Shown here piece by piece: positions 26,581-34,336 of a stretch of DNA of 40,439 nucleotides. Under the pieces are notes generated by a model. The model saw nothing but the letters and a program-made list of their open reading frames with translations, was not told where the DNA came from and did no database searches. Position numbers and translations under genes: made by a program. Numbering within the stretch: the stretch's first letter is position 1; each line of letters starts with the position of its first letter. The stretch comes from CAYUCE01 sp964443275. GTDB taxonomy: Bacteria; Bipolaricaulota; Bipolaricaulia; CAYUCE01. The stretch covers positions 1 to 40,439 of the forward strand of contig CAYUCE010000014.1 in NCBI GenBank assembly GCA_964443275.1. The letters run 5' to 3'.

Positions 26581-26845
26581 TATCAAATTTGATTTACAGC
26601 TCTTTGCGCACAAGCAAAGCACAGGTAGCACCCAAAACGGTAGAGATAGTGAGTCTAATCGCTTGGGCGTAAAGGAATATGGAGGCGAATTTGTAAAGCC
26701 CGGCCACATTATCATACGTCAGCGAGGCACTAAATTCAGACCGGGTAAGAACGTCGGTTTGGGAAAGGATCATACCATCTTCTCCAAAGTTTTTGGATAC
26801 GTTAAATTTGAAGGAAGACAGATTAGTGTCCTACCGGCTGAGTAA
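26567..26845 (+). CDS. rpmA: 50S ribosomal protein L27 with Prp-type extension
   Basis: L27 reaches the peptidyl-transferase centre with its N-terminus. The first 13 residues (SRYSIKFDLQLF) form the extension that Prp removes in Firmicutes; the expected cut is after Phe13, before AHKQSTGSTQNGRDS. The body has NRLGVKEYGGEFVKPGHII, RQRGTKFRPGKNVG and DHTIFSKVFGYVKF. Length (92 aa) is normal. GGAGGT precedes the ATG inside prp. Confidence 0.97.
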   Translation: MSRYSIKFDLQLFAHKQSTGSTQNGRDSESNRLGVKEYGGEFVKPGHIIIRQRGTKFRPGKNVGLGKDHTIFSKVFGYVKFEGRQISVLPAE

Positions 26846-26872
26846 ATTCAATAAAAATTTAATATAAAAAAC

Positions 26873-26902
26873 TTGTACCTTTCCAAACTACTCCCCTAAT
26901 TT
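26873..26902 (+). promoter_or_regulatory. Possible promoter giving a leaderless obgE message
   Basis: TTGTAC (26873-26878), 18 bp, TAATTT (26897-26902). The start would be within a few bases of ATG 26912, which has no ribosome site in front of it. Confidence 0.35.
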
Positions 26903-26911
26903 TTCCTCTCA

Positions 26912-28192
26912 ATGTTTATAGATAAAGCAAAAATACATTTACAGGCTGGTAAAGGAGGGGATGGGGTTATTAGCTTCCTATCCGATACAAGAAATCCCAA
27001 GGGAGGACCGGACGGGGGACGCGGAGGAAAGGGTGGTGACGTAATACTTGAGGCAGCGGAAGGCATCAGCACGCTCAGAGATTTTGAAAACAACATACAT
27101 TTTCGTGCCCAGGGTGGTCAGGACGGTGCATCAAATAACCGAAGAGGAAAAGACGGCGAAGATATGGTAGTAAATGTACCTGTAGGTACGGTTGTAAAGA
27201 ACTCCCATACCGGCGAAGTTATCGCCGATTTGGAAAAGCCGGGACAACGACACCTGGTGGTTAAAGGTGGCAAAGGGGGTAGGGGAAACGCATCATTTAA
27301 AAGCTCTACCCGTCAAGCTCCGCGTATAAGCGAAAAAGGGGCACCGGGAGAGGGATTATGGGTAGACTTGGAGTTGAAACTGCTTGCAGATGTAGGCATT
27401 ACTGGGTTGCCAAATGCCGGCAAATCCTCGCTACTATCCACTATTTCAGCCAGCAAGCCCAAGGTTGCAAGCTATCCGTTTACTACCCGAGAGCCTCATC
27501 TGGGAGTGGTAGAAGTGGGGGAATTTCAGGACTTTGTGGCAGTAGATATCCCCGGTTTAATAGAAGGAGCCCATCGAGGGAAAGGCTTGGGACATGAGTT
27601 CTTACGGCACATTGAGAAGACCAAAATATTGCTGCATCTGGTCGATATATCCAAGCAGGAGGGAAGGGATCCGGTTGAAAGCTATGGGGTCATAAAGCAT
27701 GAGTTAGAATCTTTTTCCGAACAGCTTGCTTGTAAACCGGAAATAGTAGCAGGTAACAAAATAGATCTATTATCTAAAGAGGAGGTAGAAAAATCGGTTG
27801 AGAGCTTTAAAGAGGTGGGGATTTGTCTTAAACCCGTCTCGGCCGCCACTGGAGAAGGAATAAATGAGCTCCTAGAAGTTATTTTTAAAAAATTAAAGGC
27901 TGAGAAATCACGTATGGGCAAGGAAGAGGAAGAGAAGAAAAAGGGTGTAAAGCGGAAGGTCTATCGGTATCATCCTCGGGATGAGTTTCGAGTAGTTCGG
28001 GAAAACGGGGTTTTTATAGTAAAAGGAGAGCAGGTAGAAGATCTACTCAGACTTTCACTTGAAAATCAAGATGCTCTGGAATACTTTTATGGAAGATTAG
28101 AGGATATGGGAGTAATAGGGGAGCTACAGAAGAAGGGGATAAAGGAAGGAGACAAGATCATTATTGGAGGTTGGGAATTTGAATATCGATAA
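26912..28192 (+). CDS. obgE: GTPase Obg (ribosome assembly)
   Basis: Obg-family GTPase for late 50S assembly and stress control. There is a glycine-rich Obg fold at residues about 1-157 (FIDKAKIHLQAGKGGDGVIS; KGGKGGRGNASFKSSTRQAP), then a G domain with GLPNAGKSSLLSTI, switch VDIPGLIEGAHRGKGLG and NKIDLL, and a C-terminal OCT domain (YRYHPRDEFRVVRENGVFIV). Length (426 aa) is normal. There is no ribosome site before the ATG, and a possible promoter directly upstream suggests leaderless initiation. The end overlaps nadD by 14 bp. Confidence 0.97.
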   Translation: MFIDKAKIHLQAGKGGDGVISFLSDTRNPKGGPDGGRGGKGGDVILEAAEGISTLRDFENNIHFRAQGGQDGASNNRRGKDGEDMVVNVPVGTVVKNSHTGEVIADLEKPGQRHLVVKGGKGGRGNASFKSSTRQAPRISEKGAPGEGLWVDLELKLLADVGITGLPNAGKSSLLSTISASKPKVASYPFTTREPHLGVVEVGEFQDFVAVDIPGLIEGAHRGKGLGHEFLRHIEKTKILLHLVDISKQEGRDPVESYGVIKHELESFSEQLACKPEIVAGNKIDLLSKEEVEKSVESFKEVGICLKPVSAATGEGINELLEVIFKKLKAEKSRMGKEEEEKKKGVKRKVYRYHPRDEFRVVRENGVFIVKGEQVEDLLRLSLENQDALEYFYGRLEDMGVIGELQKKGIKEGDKIIIGGWEFEYR

Positions 28193-28793
28193 AGAAAATG
28201 CGGCCAAATCCCCTGTGTTGGGATTATTCGGGGGAACTTTTAATCCTATTCATAATGCGCATATTGAAGTGGCAAAAAAGGCGTTGAAACAATTTGGATT
28301 AAGCAAAGTCATCTTCATTCCTGCTAAAATACCCCCTCACAAAATGGATGAGCCCATGCCAGATGCCAATTTGCGTTTTCAAATGGTCAAATTGGCCGTA
28401 GAAGATCACCCTAACTTTGAGGTATCCAAAGTGGAGGTGGATAGAGAGGCCCCTTCATATACTATAGATACTGTAAAGGAGATGAAGAGAAGGCATTCCG
28501 GTAAGTTGTACTTCATTATCGGCTCGGATGCCTTGGCTGATATACGCACCTGGAAATCACCTCGTGAACTGCTTGAGACCTGCTCTTTTATTGTAGCCCC
28601 CAGAAAGGGTATCGGTCCGGAGTATTTTAGGAAAGATTACTACAGGGGTGCGGATATTCACTTTCTTGAAATGTCCGAGATTCACATCTCTTCATCCCAG
28701 ATCCGTGAGATGTTTAAAAAAAATCTGTCCTTGGATACCTTGGTTCCTGAAAAGACCAAGAAGTTTATCAGAGAGAAGGGAATTTACGCTTGA
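28179..28793 (+). CDS. nadD: Nicotinate-nucleotide adenylyltransferase
   Basis: Joins nicotinate mononucleotide and ATP. The nucleotidyltransferase motif GLFGGTFNPIHNAHIEVAKK lies near the N-terminus and ISSSQIREMF near the end; DREAPSYTIDTVKEMK and FIIGSDALADIRTWK are family features. I chose TTG 28179, with GGAGG 8 nt upstream, over TTG 28164, which lies over that site. Length is 204 aa. The archaeal-type NadM at 12.2 kb offers the parallel reaction with NMN. The infC promoter overlaps its stop codon. Confidence 0.95.
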   Translation: MNIDKENAAKSPVLGLFGGTFNPIHNAHIEVAKKALKQFGLSKVIFIPAKIPPHKMDEPMPDANLRFQMVKLAVEDHPNFEVSKVEVDREAPSYTIDTVKEMKRRHSGKLYFIIGSDALADIRTWKSPRELLETCSFIVAPRKGIGPEYFRKDYYRGADIHFLEMSEIHISSSQIREMFKKNLSLDTLVPEKTKKFIREKGIYA

Positions 28794-28817
28794 CATCAGG
28801 AATTGGATTCTTATAAT
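28790..28817 (+). promoter_or_regulatory. Promoter of infC-rpmI-rplT
   Basis: Exact TTGACA (28790-28795), 16 bp, exact TATAAT (28812-28817). The -35 overlaps the nadD stop codon. A start near 28824 leaves about 21 nt before the infC ATA codon, so there is no room for a long L20 leader. Confidence 0.8.
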
Positions 28818-28844
28818 TTTGATTTACCCTAAGGGAGGTATCAA

Positions 28845-29357
28845 ATAGTAGCTAAAAATCTAAGAAAGAACGAAGAGATCAGGGAAGATAAGGTGCGGTT
28901 AATTGACCCCGAGGGTGAACAGATTGGAGTGGTTGCGTTGGATGAAGCCCTAAAAGAGGCACGGGAGCGGGACCTTGATCTGGTAGAAGTTGCTCCTCAA
29001 GCTGACCCGGTAGTCTGTCGTATTATGGATTATGGAAAATATAAATACCGGCAGGAGAAGAAGGAGAAGGGCCAGCACCGCCCTCAAAAGTTAAAGGAGA
29101 TGAAATTCTCTCCCAAGATAGAAGAACACGATTTTAAAACCAAGATGAGACACATCAAGAGGTTCTTAAAGGATGGAGATAAAGTTAGAGTCACGGTCTT
29201 CTTTCGGGGAAGGGAGATTGTACATCTAGATAGAGGAAAGGATTTGATGAATAAGGTGATAGAAGGTACCGAGGAACTATCAAAAGTGGATCAGAAACCA
29301 AAGAAGAGGGGTCGGACTATCCAAATGCTATTAGTCCCATCAAACAGAGGTGATTAG
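28845..29357 (+). CDS. infC: Translation initiation factor IF-3, apparent ATA start
   Basis: IF3 checks start codons on the 30S subunit. The first ordinary start in frame (GTG 28893) falls inside the conserved N-terminal domain. Reading from ATA 28845 gives VAKNLRKNEEIREDKVRLID, the expected family N-terminus, and AGGGAGGT lies 5 nt before the ATA. Unusual starts (ATT in E. coli) are typical of infC and allow IF3 to limit its own synthesis. The linker and C-domain show QEKKEKGQHRPQKLKEMKFS and MRHIKRFLKDGDKVRVTVFF. Length from the ATA is 170 aa, normal. rpmI follows after 3 nt. Confidence 0.96.
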   Translation: MVAKNLRKNEEIREDKVRLIDPEGEQIGVVALDEALKEARERDLDLVEVAPQADPVVCRIMDYGKYKYRQEKKEKGQHRPQKLKEMKFSPKIEEHDFKTKMRHIKRFLKDGDKVRVTVFFRGREIVHLDRGKDLMNKVIEGTEELSKVDQKPKKRGRTIQMLLVPSNRGD

Positions 29358-29360
29358 ATC

Positions 29361-29555
29361 ATGCCTAAGCAGAAGACGCATAAAGGTGCTGCCAAGCGAT
29401 TTAAAGTGAGCAAGAGGGGAAAGATTCAGGCTCAGAAACCCGGATATCATCATAAGCTGACCAAAAAGAGTGCTTCAAAGAAACGACAAGCCAAGAGGGG
29501 ACTGAAGTTAGAGAAGGCAAATAAAAAGAAAGTTAAAAGGATGCTGGGTGAGTAA
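29361..29555 (+). CDS. rpmI: 50S ribosomal protein L35
   Basis: Small basic L35 (64 aa). PKQKTHKGAAKRFKVSKRGK and YHHKLTKKSASKKRQ are typical. GAGGTGA lies 9 nt before the ATG, overlapping the infC stop. It is the middle gene of the infC-rpmI-rplT operon; a hairpin lies between it and rplT. Confidence 0.97.
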   Translation: MPKQKTHKGAAKRFKVSKRGKIQAQKPGYHHKLTKKSASKKRQAKRGLKLEKANKKKVKRMLGE

Positions 29556-29589
29556 GAAAAAGCCGTCTGCTGTAATGGATTGCTTTTTC
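29556..29589 (+). promoter_or_regulatory. Hairpin between rpmI and rplT
   Basis: GAAAAAGC (29556-29563) and GCTTTTTC (29582-29589) form a perfect 8-bp stem with an 18-nt loop, directly after the rpmI stop and just before the rplT ribosome site (GAGGAGG). There is no U-run, so it is not an obvious terminator. L20 autoregulates this operon in other bacteria; a role here is inferred. Confidence 0.45.
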
Positions 29590-29611
29590 GCAAACAGAGG
29601 AGGAGGTTGAT

Positions 29612-29974
29612 ATGCCTCGGGTAAAAAGTTCTAACAGAAGAAGACAGCGAAGAAAAAAAGTACTAAAGCAAGCGAAAGGTATGAAGGGTTTGAGGAGTCG
29701 CTCATACAAGATTGCCAAGCAGTCGGTAATGAAGGCTTTAAAAAATGCCTACATCGACCGCCGGCGTAAAAAAAGGGAATTTAGAAAGCTTTGGATCACC
29801 CGAATTAACGCCGCTAGCCGTCAAAGAGGGCTCTCTTATTCCCGCTTTATTCACGGACTTAAGGAAGCGGGCGTAGAACTTAATAGAAAGATGCTGGCCG
29901 AAATCGCCATAAGAGATCCCAAAGCATTTGATCAGCTTTCCCAAACTGCCAAGGAAGTTTCCCAAAACTCCTAA
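29612..29974 (+). CDS. rplT: 50S ribosomal protein L20
   Basis: L20 is needed for early 50S assembly and in many bacteria represses its own operon. PRVKSSNRRRQRRKKVLKQA, the YIDRRRKKREFRKLWITRIN block and GLSYSRFIHGLKEAGVELNR are diagnostic. Length (120 aa) is normal. GAGGAGGT precedes the ATG. glyQ follows 21 bp downstream. Confidence 0.97.
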   Translation: MPRVKSSNRRRQRRKKVLKQAKGMKGLRSRSYKIAKQSVMKALKNAYIDRRRKKREFRKLWITRINAASRQRGLSYSRFIHGLKEAGVELNRKMLAEIAIRDPKAFDQLSQTAKEVSQNS

Positions 29975-29995
29975 TCAAATTTTGGTGACCGTACC

Positions 29996-30865
29996 ATGAA
30001 CTTTCAGGATCTGATTAGTAGGCTTCAAGACTTTTGGAAAAGGCAAGATTGCATCCTGGAGCATCCGCATGACATCGAGGTAGGGGCGGGGACATTCAAC
30101 CCGGCAACCTTCTTCGGCTGCTTGGGGGAAAACCCTTGGCGGGTAGCTTATGTAGAACCCAGCCGCAGACCCACGGATGGTCGTTACGGGGATAATCCGC
30201 TTCGAATGCAATTTTATTATCAATACCAGGTTATCCTTAAGCCCACCCCTGATGACATACAGGATGTTTACCTGGCGAGCTTGGAAGATTTAGGAATAAA
30301 TTTGCGCGAGCATGACCTACGCTTTGTAAAAGACGACTGGCAAAGTCCTACTTTGGGTGCTTGGGGATTGGGTTGGGAGGTTTGGCTTGACGGCATGGAG
30401 ATCACTCAATTTACCTATTTCCAGCAGATGGGGGGAATTGATTTGGAACCAATTTCCGTCGAGCTTACCTACGGTCTGGAAAGAATTGCCATGTTCATCC
30501 AGGATGTGGATCATTTTGCCGATCTGAAATGGTCAGATACGGTCACTTATGGTGAACTTAAATTGGAGCCGGAACGGGAATTCTGCGAATATAACTTTGA
30601 AAAGGCTACCATAGATACGGTTCTCAAGCTTTATGATTTAAACGAAAGTGAAGCAAAAGCAAGCTTGAGAGAGGGATTGATATTTCCCGCTTATGATTAC
30701 ACTCTCAAATGCTCACATCTATTTAACATCTTGGACGCTCGAAAGGCCTTAAGTATCACCGAACGAGAGAGGTATATACAGCGCATTCAGAACCTGGCAA
30801 AAGGTTGTGCGAGGGGTTATCTCAAGCTTGGCTCAAAGGAAGCAAAACGGGCGGTTGGGGAGTAA
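29996..30865 (+). CDS. glyQ: Glycyl-tRNA synthetase alpha subunit
   Basis: Catalytic subunit of the bacterial alpha2-beta2 glycyl-tRNA synthetase (class II). NFQDLISRLQDFWKRQDCIL, GAGTFNPATFF, YVEPSRRPTDGRYGDNPLR and EITQFTYFQQMGGIDLEPIS are family blocks; LTYGLERIAMFIQDV contains motif 3. Length (289 aa) is normal. GGTGA precedes the ATG. glyS begins 3 bp after its stop. Confidence 0.97.
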   Translation: MNFQDLISRLQDFWKRQDCILEHPHDIEVGAGTFNPATFFGCLGENPWRVAYVEPSRRPTDGRYGDNPLRMQFYYQYQVILKPTPDDIQDVYLASLEDLGINLREHDLRFVKDDWQSPTLGAWGLGWEVWLDGMEITQFTYFQQMGGIDLEPISVELTYGLERIAMFIQDVDHFADLKWSDTVTYGELKLEPEREFCEYNFEKATIDTVLKLYDLNESEAKASLREGLIFPAYDYTLKCSHLFNILDARKALSITERERYIQRIQNLAKGCARGYLKLGSKEAKRAVGE

Positions 30866-30868
30866 AAG

Positions 30869-32944
30869 ATGCCCAAAGATTTGCTGCTAGAAATAGGGAC
30901 CGAGGAGATTCCACCTCAAAAGCTACCCACCATCAGTGAAAAGCTAAAGGGTGATCTGGTAAGTAAATTTGAAGAAAACTACCTTCAATTTACCGGTTGC
31001 GAGATTTATCATACACCCCGGCGCCTGGTCAGCCTTATAAAGAAGCTTGAAGAGGAACAGATTGATCGGACCAACCAGATCAAAGGCCCTCCCAAGTCAG
31101 TAGGCTTTGACAATCGAGGAGAACCCACAAAGCAGGCTGTAGGTTTCTGTCAAAGCCATGGGGTTAAAGTTAGCGATTTGACCATCAAAGAAACCCCCAA
31201 TGGAGAATACCTCTTTTTGGAAGAGCCGGTGGAGGGGGCCAAGACAGCAGAAATCCTTCCATCTGTATTGAAAGAACTGATAGTAGATTTATCCACCGAA
31301 GAGGCCATGCGTTGGGATAAAAGCGGCTTAAAGTTTATCCGTCCCATACGGTGGATTTGCTGCCTGTGGGGAGAAGATACGGTAAGTTTTAAGGTAGGCA
31401 ACCTGAAATCTAGTAATCTAACTCGGGGACATAGGTTTTTTGGTCGCAAAAAAATTCAAGTGGCGAAGGTAGCCAATTATTTTGAAAGCTTAAAGGAAAA
31501 CTACGTAATCCTTGATCCTAAAAATAGAAGGTCCAAGATCGAAAAGGCACTGGAGGATGTGGGTCAAAAGATAAACGGTAAATACGAACAGGACCAAGAG
31601 CTTGTAGATGAGATCACAAACAGTACTGAATACCCGACTCCGGTCGCCGGCGAGTTCGGCGAAGAATTTTTAAAGCTGCCTCCCGAAGTATTGGCAACTA
31701 CCATGAAAGAGCAGCAAAAATTTGTCCCTTACATCCGTAACGGAAAAGTGATACCCTATTTTGTGGGTTTTCGGGATGGTACTTCCCAGGGGGTTGAGGA
31801 GATCAAAAAGTGGTATCAACGGATACTCAAATCAAGGTTGGCCGACTCTCAGTATTTTTTTGAAGAAGACAGAAAGAGGAGCCTGGCGGAGTGGTCAAAG
31901 GAGCTAAAGTCAGTCATATTTATAGAAGGTCTGGGCTCAGTTAAAGATAAGGTAGCTCGAATGAGGCGTTTTGCGACTGAAATAGGTAAAAGGGTCGGGT
32001 TTACTAATTTGGATGAGATAGATAGGTGTGCCTTTTTATGCAAAGCGGATTTATCTTGCGGTCTGGTGAATGAATTCCCCAGCTTGGAAGGAAAAATGGG
32101 GGGTATATATGCGAGATTGGATGGAGAGACCGAGCTTGTATGGAAGGGGATATACGAACATTACCTTCCCCGCACTAGGACAGATGCTTTGCCCGAACAG
32201 GAGACGGCCATGGCCGTCTCCTTAGCTGACAAGTTGGATACCGTGGTGGGTTCTCTTTTAATTGGGGAAGAACCTACCGGATCCAAAGATCCTTATGGCT
32301 TGCGAAGAAAGGCAAACGGGATAATCAGGATTTGTATTGAGAAGGAAATAGACCTTGATTTCTTTGAGCTGATCAAGGATACAAAAGAGCTATACGAAGT
32401 ATATGATATAAAAAGTTCTTACCAGAAAGTAAAAAATTTCTTCCAGGATAGGCTTTATCAATTTCTCCTGAATCATTACTGTATAGATTATGACATACTG
32501 GATTGTGTTACTCACAAACCGCATGGGAATTTCTGGACCGTTTATCTTAGGGCTAAAAGTCTGGAATCAATTCGGGAAAGGGAGGAGTTCGAATCTCTCA
32601 TCGTAGGTTTCTCTCGGGCCAAAAATATAGCGGAAGATGGAAAAGAGAAGGAATTTGATAAAAGTCTTTTCAAAGAAGACGCAGAAAGAAACCTATGGCG
32701 AGCCTATCTAAAAGCAGAGTCCAAGATAGAAGATTTACAAGAAACCCGTGATTACCGTTTGATTCTAGAGCATCTGATATCTCTGCGGGAGCCGGTGGAT
32801 AAATATTTTGATCAGGTCCTGGTGATGGCTGAGGATAAAAATTTGCGAAAAAACAGATTAGCATTTTTACGAAGTTTAGTAGATTTATTTTATAAAGTTG
32901 GCGACCTTTCCAAAATTGTAGTAGAAAACCAGGATCAGAAGTAG
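30869..32944 (+). CDS. glyS: Glycyl-tRNA synthetase beta subunit
   Basis: tRNA-binding beta subunit. LLLEIGTEEIPPQKLPTISE, HTPRRLVSLI, the RWDKSGLKFIRPIRWICCLW block, and LPEQETAMAVSLADKLDTVV with DPYGLRRKANGIIRI (an HD-like domain) are diagnostic; the C-terminal part (LFKEDAERNLWRAYL onward) is the anticodon-binding DALR-type domain. Length (691 aa) is normal. It is co-translated with glyQ. No clear terminator follows before the arsenic-related promoter. Confidence 0.97.
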   Translation: MPKDLLLEIGTEEIPPQKLPTISEKLKGDLVSKFEENYLQFTGCEIYHTPRRLVSLIKKLEEEQIDRTNQIKGPPKSVGFDNRGEPTKQAVGFCQSHGVKVSDLTIKETPNGEYLFLEEPVEGAKTAEILPSVLKELIVDLSTEEAMRWDKSGLKFIRPIRWICCLWGEDTVSFKVGNLKSSNLTRGHRFFGRKKIQVAKVANYFESLKENYVILDPKNRRSKIEKALEDVGQKINGKYEQDQELVDEITNSTEYPTPVAGEFGEEFLKLPPEVLATTMKEQQKFVPYIRNGKVIPYFVGFRDGTSQGVEEIKKWYQRILKSRLADSQYFFEEDRKRSLAEWSKELKSVIFIEGLGSVKDKVARMRRFATEIGKRVGFTNLDEIDRCAFLCKADLSCGLVNEFPSLEGKMGGIYARLDGETELVWKGIYEHYLPRTRTDALPEQETAMAVSLADKLDTVVGSLLIGEEPTGSKDPYGLRRKANGIIRICIEKEIDLDFFELIKDTKELYEVYDIKSSYQKVKNFFQDRLYQFLLNHYCIDYDILDCVTHKPHGNFWTVYLRAKSLESIREREEFESLIVGFSRAKNIAEDGKEKEFDKSLFKEDAERNLWRAYLKAESKIEDLQETRDYRLILEHLISLREPVDKYFDQVLVMAEDKNLRKNRLAFLRSLVDLFYKVGDLSKIVVENQDQK

Positions 32945-33035
32945 AAGCCCAATATCTTCGCTACCCAACAAAACTTTCGCAAAGCTCTACCCCCTCGTCT
33001 TGATAGGAAAGACCCTTAACCGACAATGCTTTCCC

Positions 33036-33110
33036 TTGACAAGAGAGTATATTTATTGTAAGATATTTTTGAATAATCAGAAATATTAACTTATTAAGAT
33101 TACTCTGATT
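33036..33110 (+). promoter_or_regulatory. Strong promoter and inverted repeat before the AbrB-like/arsM operon
   Basis: Exact TTGACA (33036-33041), 17 bp, TAAGAT (33059-33064); the start would be near 33071. AATCAGA (33075-33081) and TCTGATT (33104-33110) form an inverted repeat just downstream, placed as an operator or a leader hairpin. Confidence 0.6.
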
Positions 33111-33121
33111 TTAGTGGGGGT

Positions 33122-33403
33122 ATGAAATTGGCAAAGACAGAAGTAAATGGGCGGACGAAACCCGGAGAAAACCCAAATTGCTGTGATGTAGAATCGGTTA
33201 TTAGCATCGACGAGAGGGGTCAGATGGTTCTACCCAAATCGGTGAGGGATAAGGCGGGGATTAAAGCGGGTGATAAATTAGCAGTTGTAAATATGAAAAA
33301 GGATGGAGAAGTTTGTTGTATTGGGTTGATTAAAATTAAAGAGATTTCAGAGATGGTAGAGAACATACTTGGTCCTCTCATGAAAGGAATAGGTGAACGA
33401 TAA
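33122..33403 (+). CDS. AbrB-domain protein with two cysteine pairs (HgcAB-associated-like)
   Basis: A 93-residue AbrB/SpoVT DNA-binding protein: VISIDERGQMVLPKSVRDKA then GIKAGDKLAVVNMKKDG. It differs from antitoxins in having adjacent cysteines at 20-21 (before the fold) and 65-66 (end of the fold), and a hydrophobic C-terminal helix. Similar proteins are annotated as HgcAB-associated; that name is from memory, not a search. It is 15 bp upstream of arsM, behind a strong promoter and inverted repeat. I infer a soft-metal or arsenite-responsive regulator. GTGGGGGT precedes the ATG. Confidence 0.75.
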   Translation: MKLAKTEVNGRTKPGENPNCCDVESVISIDERGQMVLPKSVRDKAGIKAGDKLAVVNMKKDGEVCCIGLIKIKEISEMVENILGPLMKGIGER

Positions 33404-33418
33404 AGGGGGCAATCAAGG

Positions 33419-34171
33419 ATGGATGAAAAGATCAAAAAGAAAGTAAGAGAAAGATACTCGAAGATAGCTAGAGAAAAATTCAGTTGTTGTTCTACTTGCG
33501 GTCCTTGTGTAACTTTTGAGCAAGTCAAGAAAGTGGGTTATTCAAAAGAAGAACTCGGCGATATTCCAGAATCCGCCGTAATGGGTTTAGGATGTGGTAA
33601 CCCGACGGCATTAGCGGATTTGAAGGAAGGAGAGAGGGTCTTAGATCTGGGATCAGGGGCGGGGATTGATGTATTTCTGGCCGCCAATAAAGTGGGGTTG
33701 GGAGGATATGTAGTAGGTGTCGATATGTCCGAGGAAATGGTAAGAAGAGCCAACAAAATAGCAAGGGAGAATGGCTACGAAAGGATAGAGTTTAAGCATG
33801 GGGAAATCGAAGACTTACCGCTTGATGATAATACTGTCGATGCAATTGTCAGTAACTGTGTTATAAACTTATCTCCAGATAAATTGAAAACATATCAAGA
33901 GGCCTACAGAGTTTTAAAGCCGGGTGGAAGAATCCTAATTTCCGATCTGGTTACAGAAGAAGATCTGCCGGAAGATATAAAGAGCAGTTTTGAGGCTTGG
34001 GCTGATTGTATCGGGGGAGCCTTAGAAAAGGGGAAGTATATGAATACTATTCGAAAAGCGGGATTTAGCGACCTAGAGATCATATCTCAGAACACCTTCG
34101 ATAAACCGGACCTGGACCGTAGATTGGTTGGAAAGATCACCAGCGTGAAAGTAAGGGCTTACAAAATTTAA
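33419..34171 (+). CDS. arsM: Arsenite S-adenosylmethionine methyltransferase
   Basis: Methylates As(III) using SAM. It has a Rossmann methyltransferase core (VLDLGSGAGIDVFLAANKVG; VVGVDMSEEMVRRANKIA), the family VMGLGCGNPTALADL, and the arsenic-binding cysteines Cys59, Cys147 (SNCVINLSPDK) and Cys197 (WADCIGGAL). A further cysteine group lies at 23-30 (SCCSTCGPC). Length (250 aa) is at the short, bacterial end. GGGGGCA precedes the ATG region. It is co-transcribed with the AbrB-like regulator; no ArsR or arsenite pump gene is nearby. Confidence 0.93.
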   Translation: MDEKIKKKVRERYSKIAREKFSCCSTCGPCVTFEQVKKVGYSKEELGDIPESAVMGLGCGNPTALADLKEGERVLDLGSGAGIDVFLAANKVGLGGYVVGVDMSEEMVRRANKIARENGYERIEFKHGEIEDLPLDDNTVDAIVSNCVINLSPDKLKTYQEAYRVLKPGGRILISDLVTEEDLPEDIKSSFEAWADCIGGALEKGKYMNTIRKAGFSDLEIISQNTFDKPDLDRRLVGKITSVKVRAYKI

Positions 34172-34269
34172 AAGGGGATTGGAAGACATACAGGTCTATT
34201 CTGATGTTTCTATGCATTTCCAAAGATCCAAGGAGAATTGAGAGACCGCGAAGAGTTTAACGGGGCCCC

Positions 34270-34336
34270 GTTGCATCATTTAAAAAAGTACTCGAAACAC
34301 CTATCGTTGCCTCACTTAAAAAGGTACTCCAAATCC
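34270..34336. repeat. Subterminal direct repeats of an insertion sequence
   Basis: Two copies of about 31 bp (34270-34301 and 34306-34336): GTTGC.TCA.TTAAAAA.GTACTC.AAA. The transposase frame ends inside the second. Multiple end repeats like this are seen in transposase-binding ends. Confidence 0.6.

Noticed and set aside
28790..28845. Long L20-binding leader before infC
   Set aside because: The consensus promoter overlaps the nadD stop, leaving about 21 nt.
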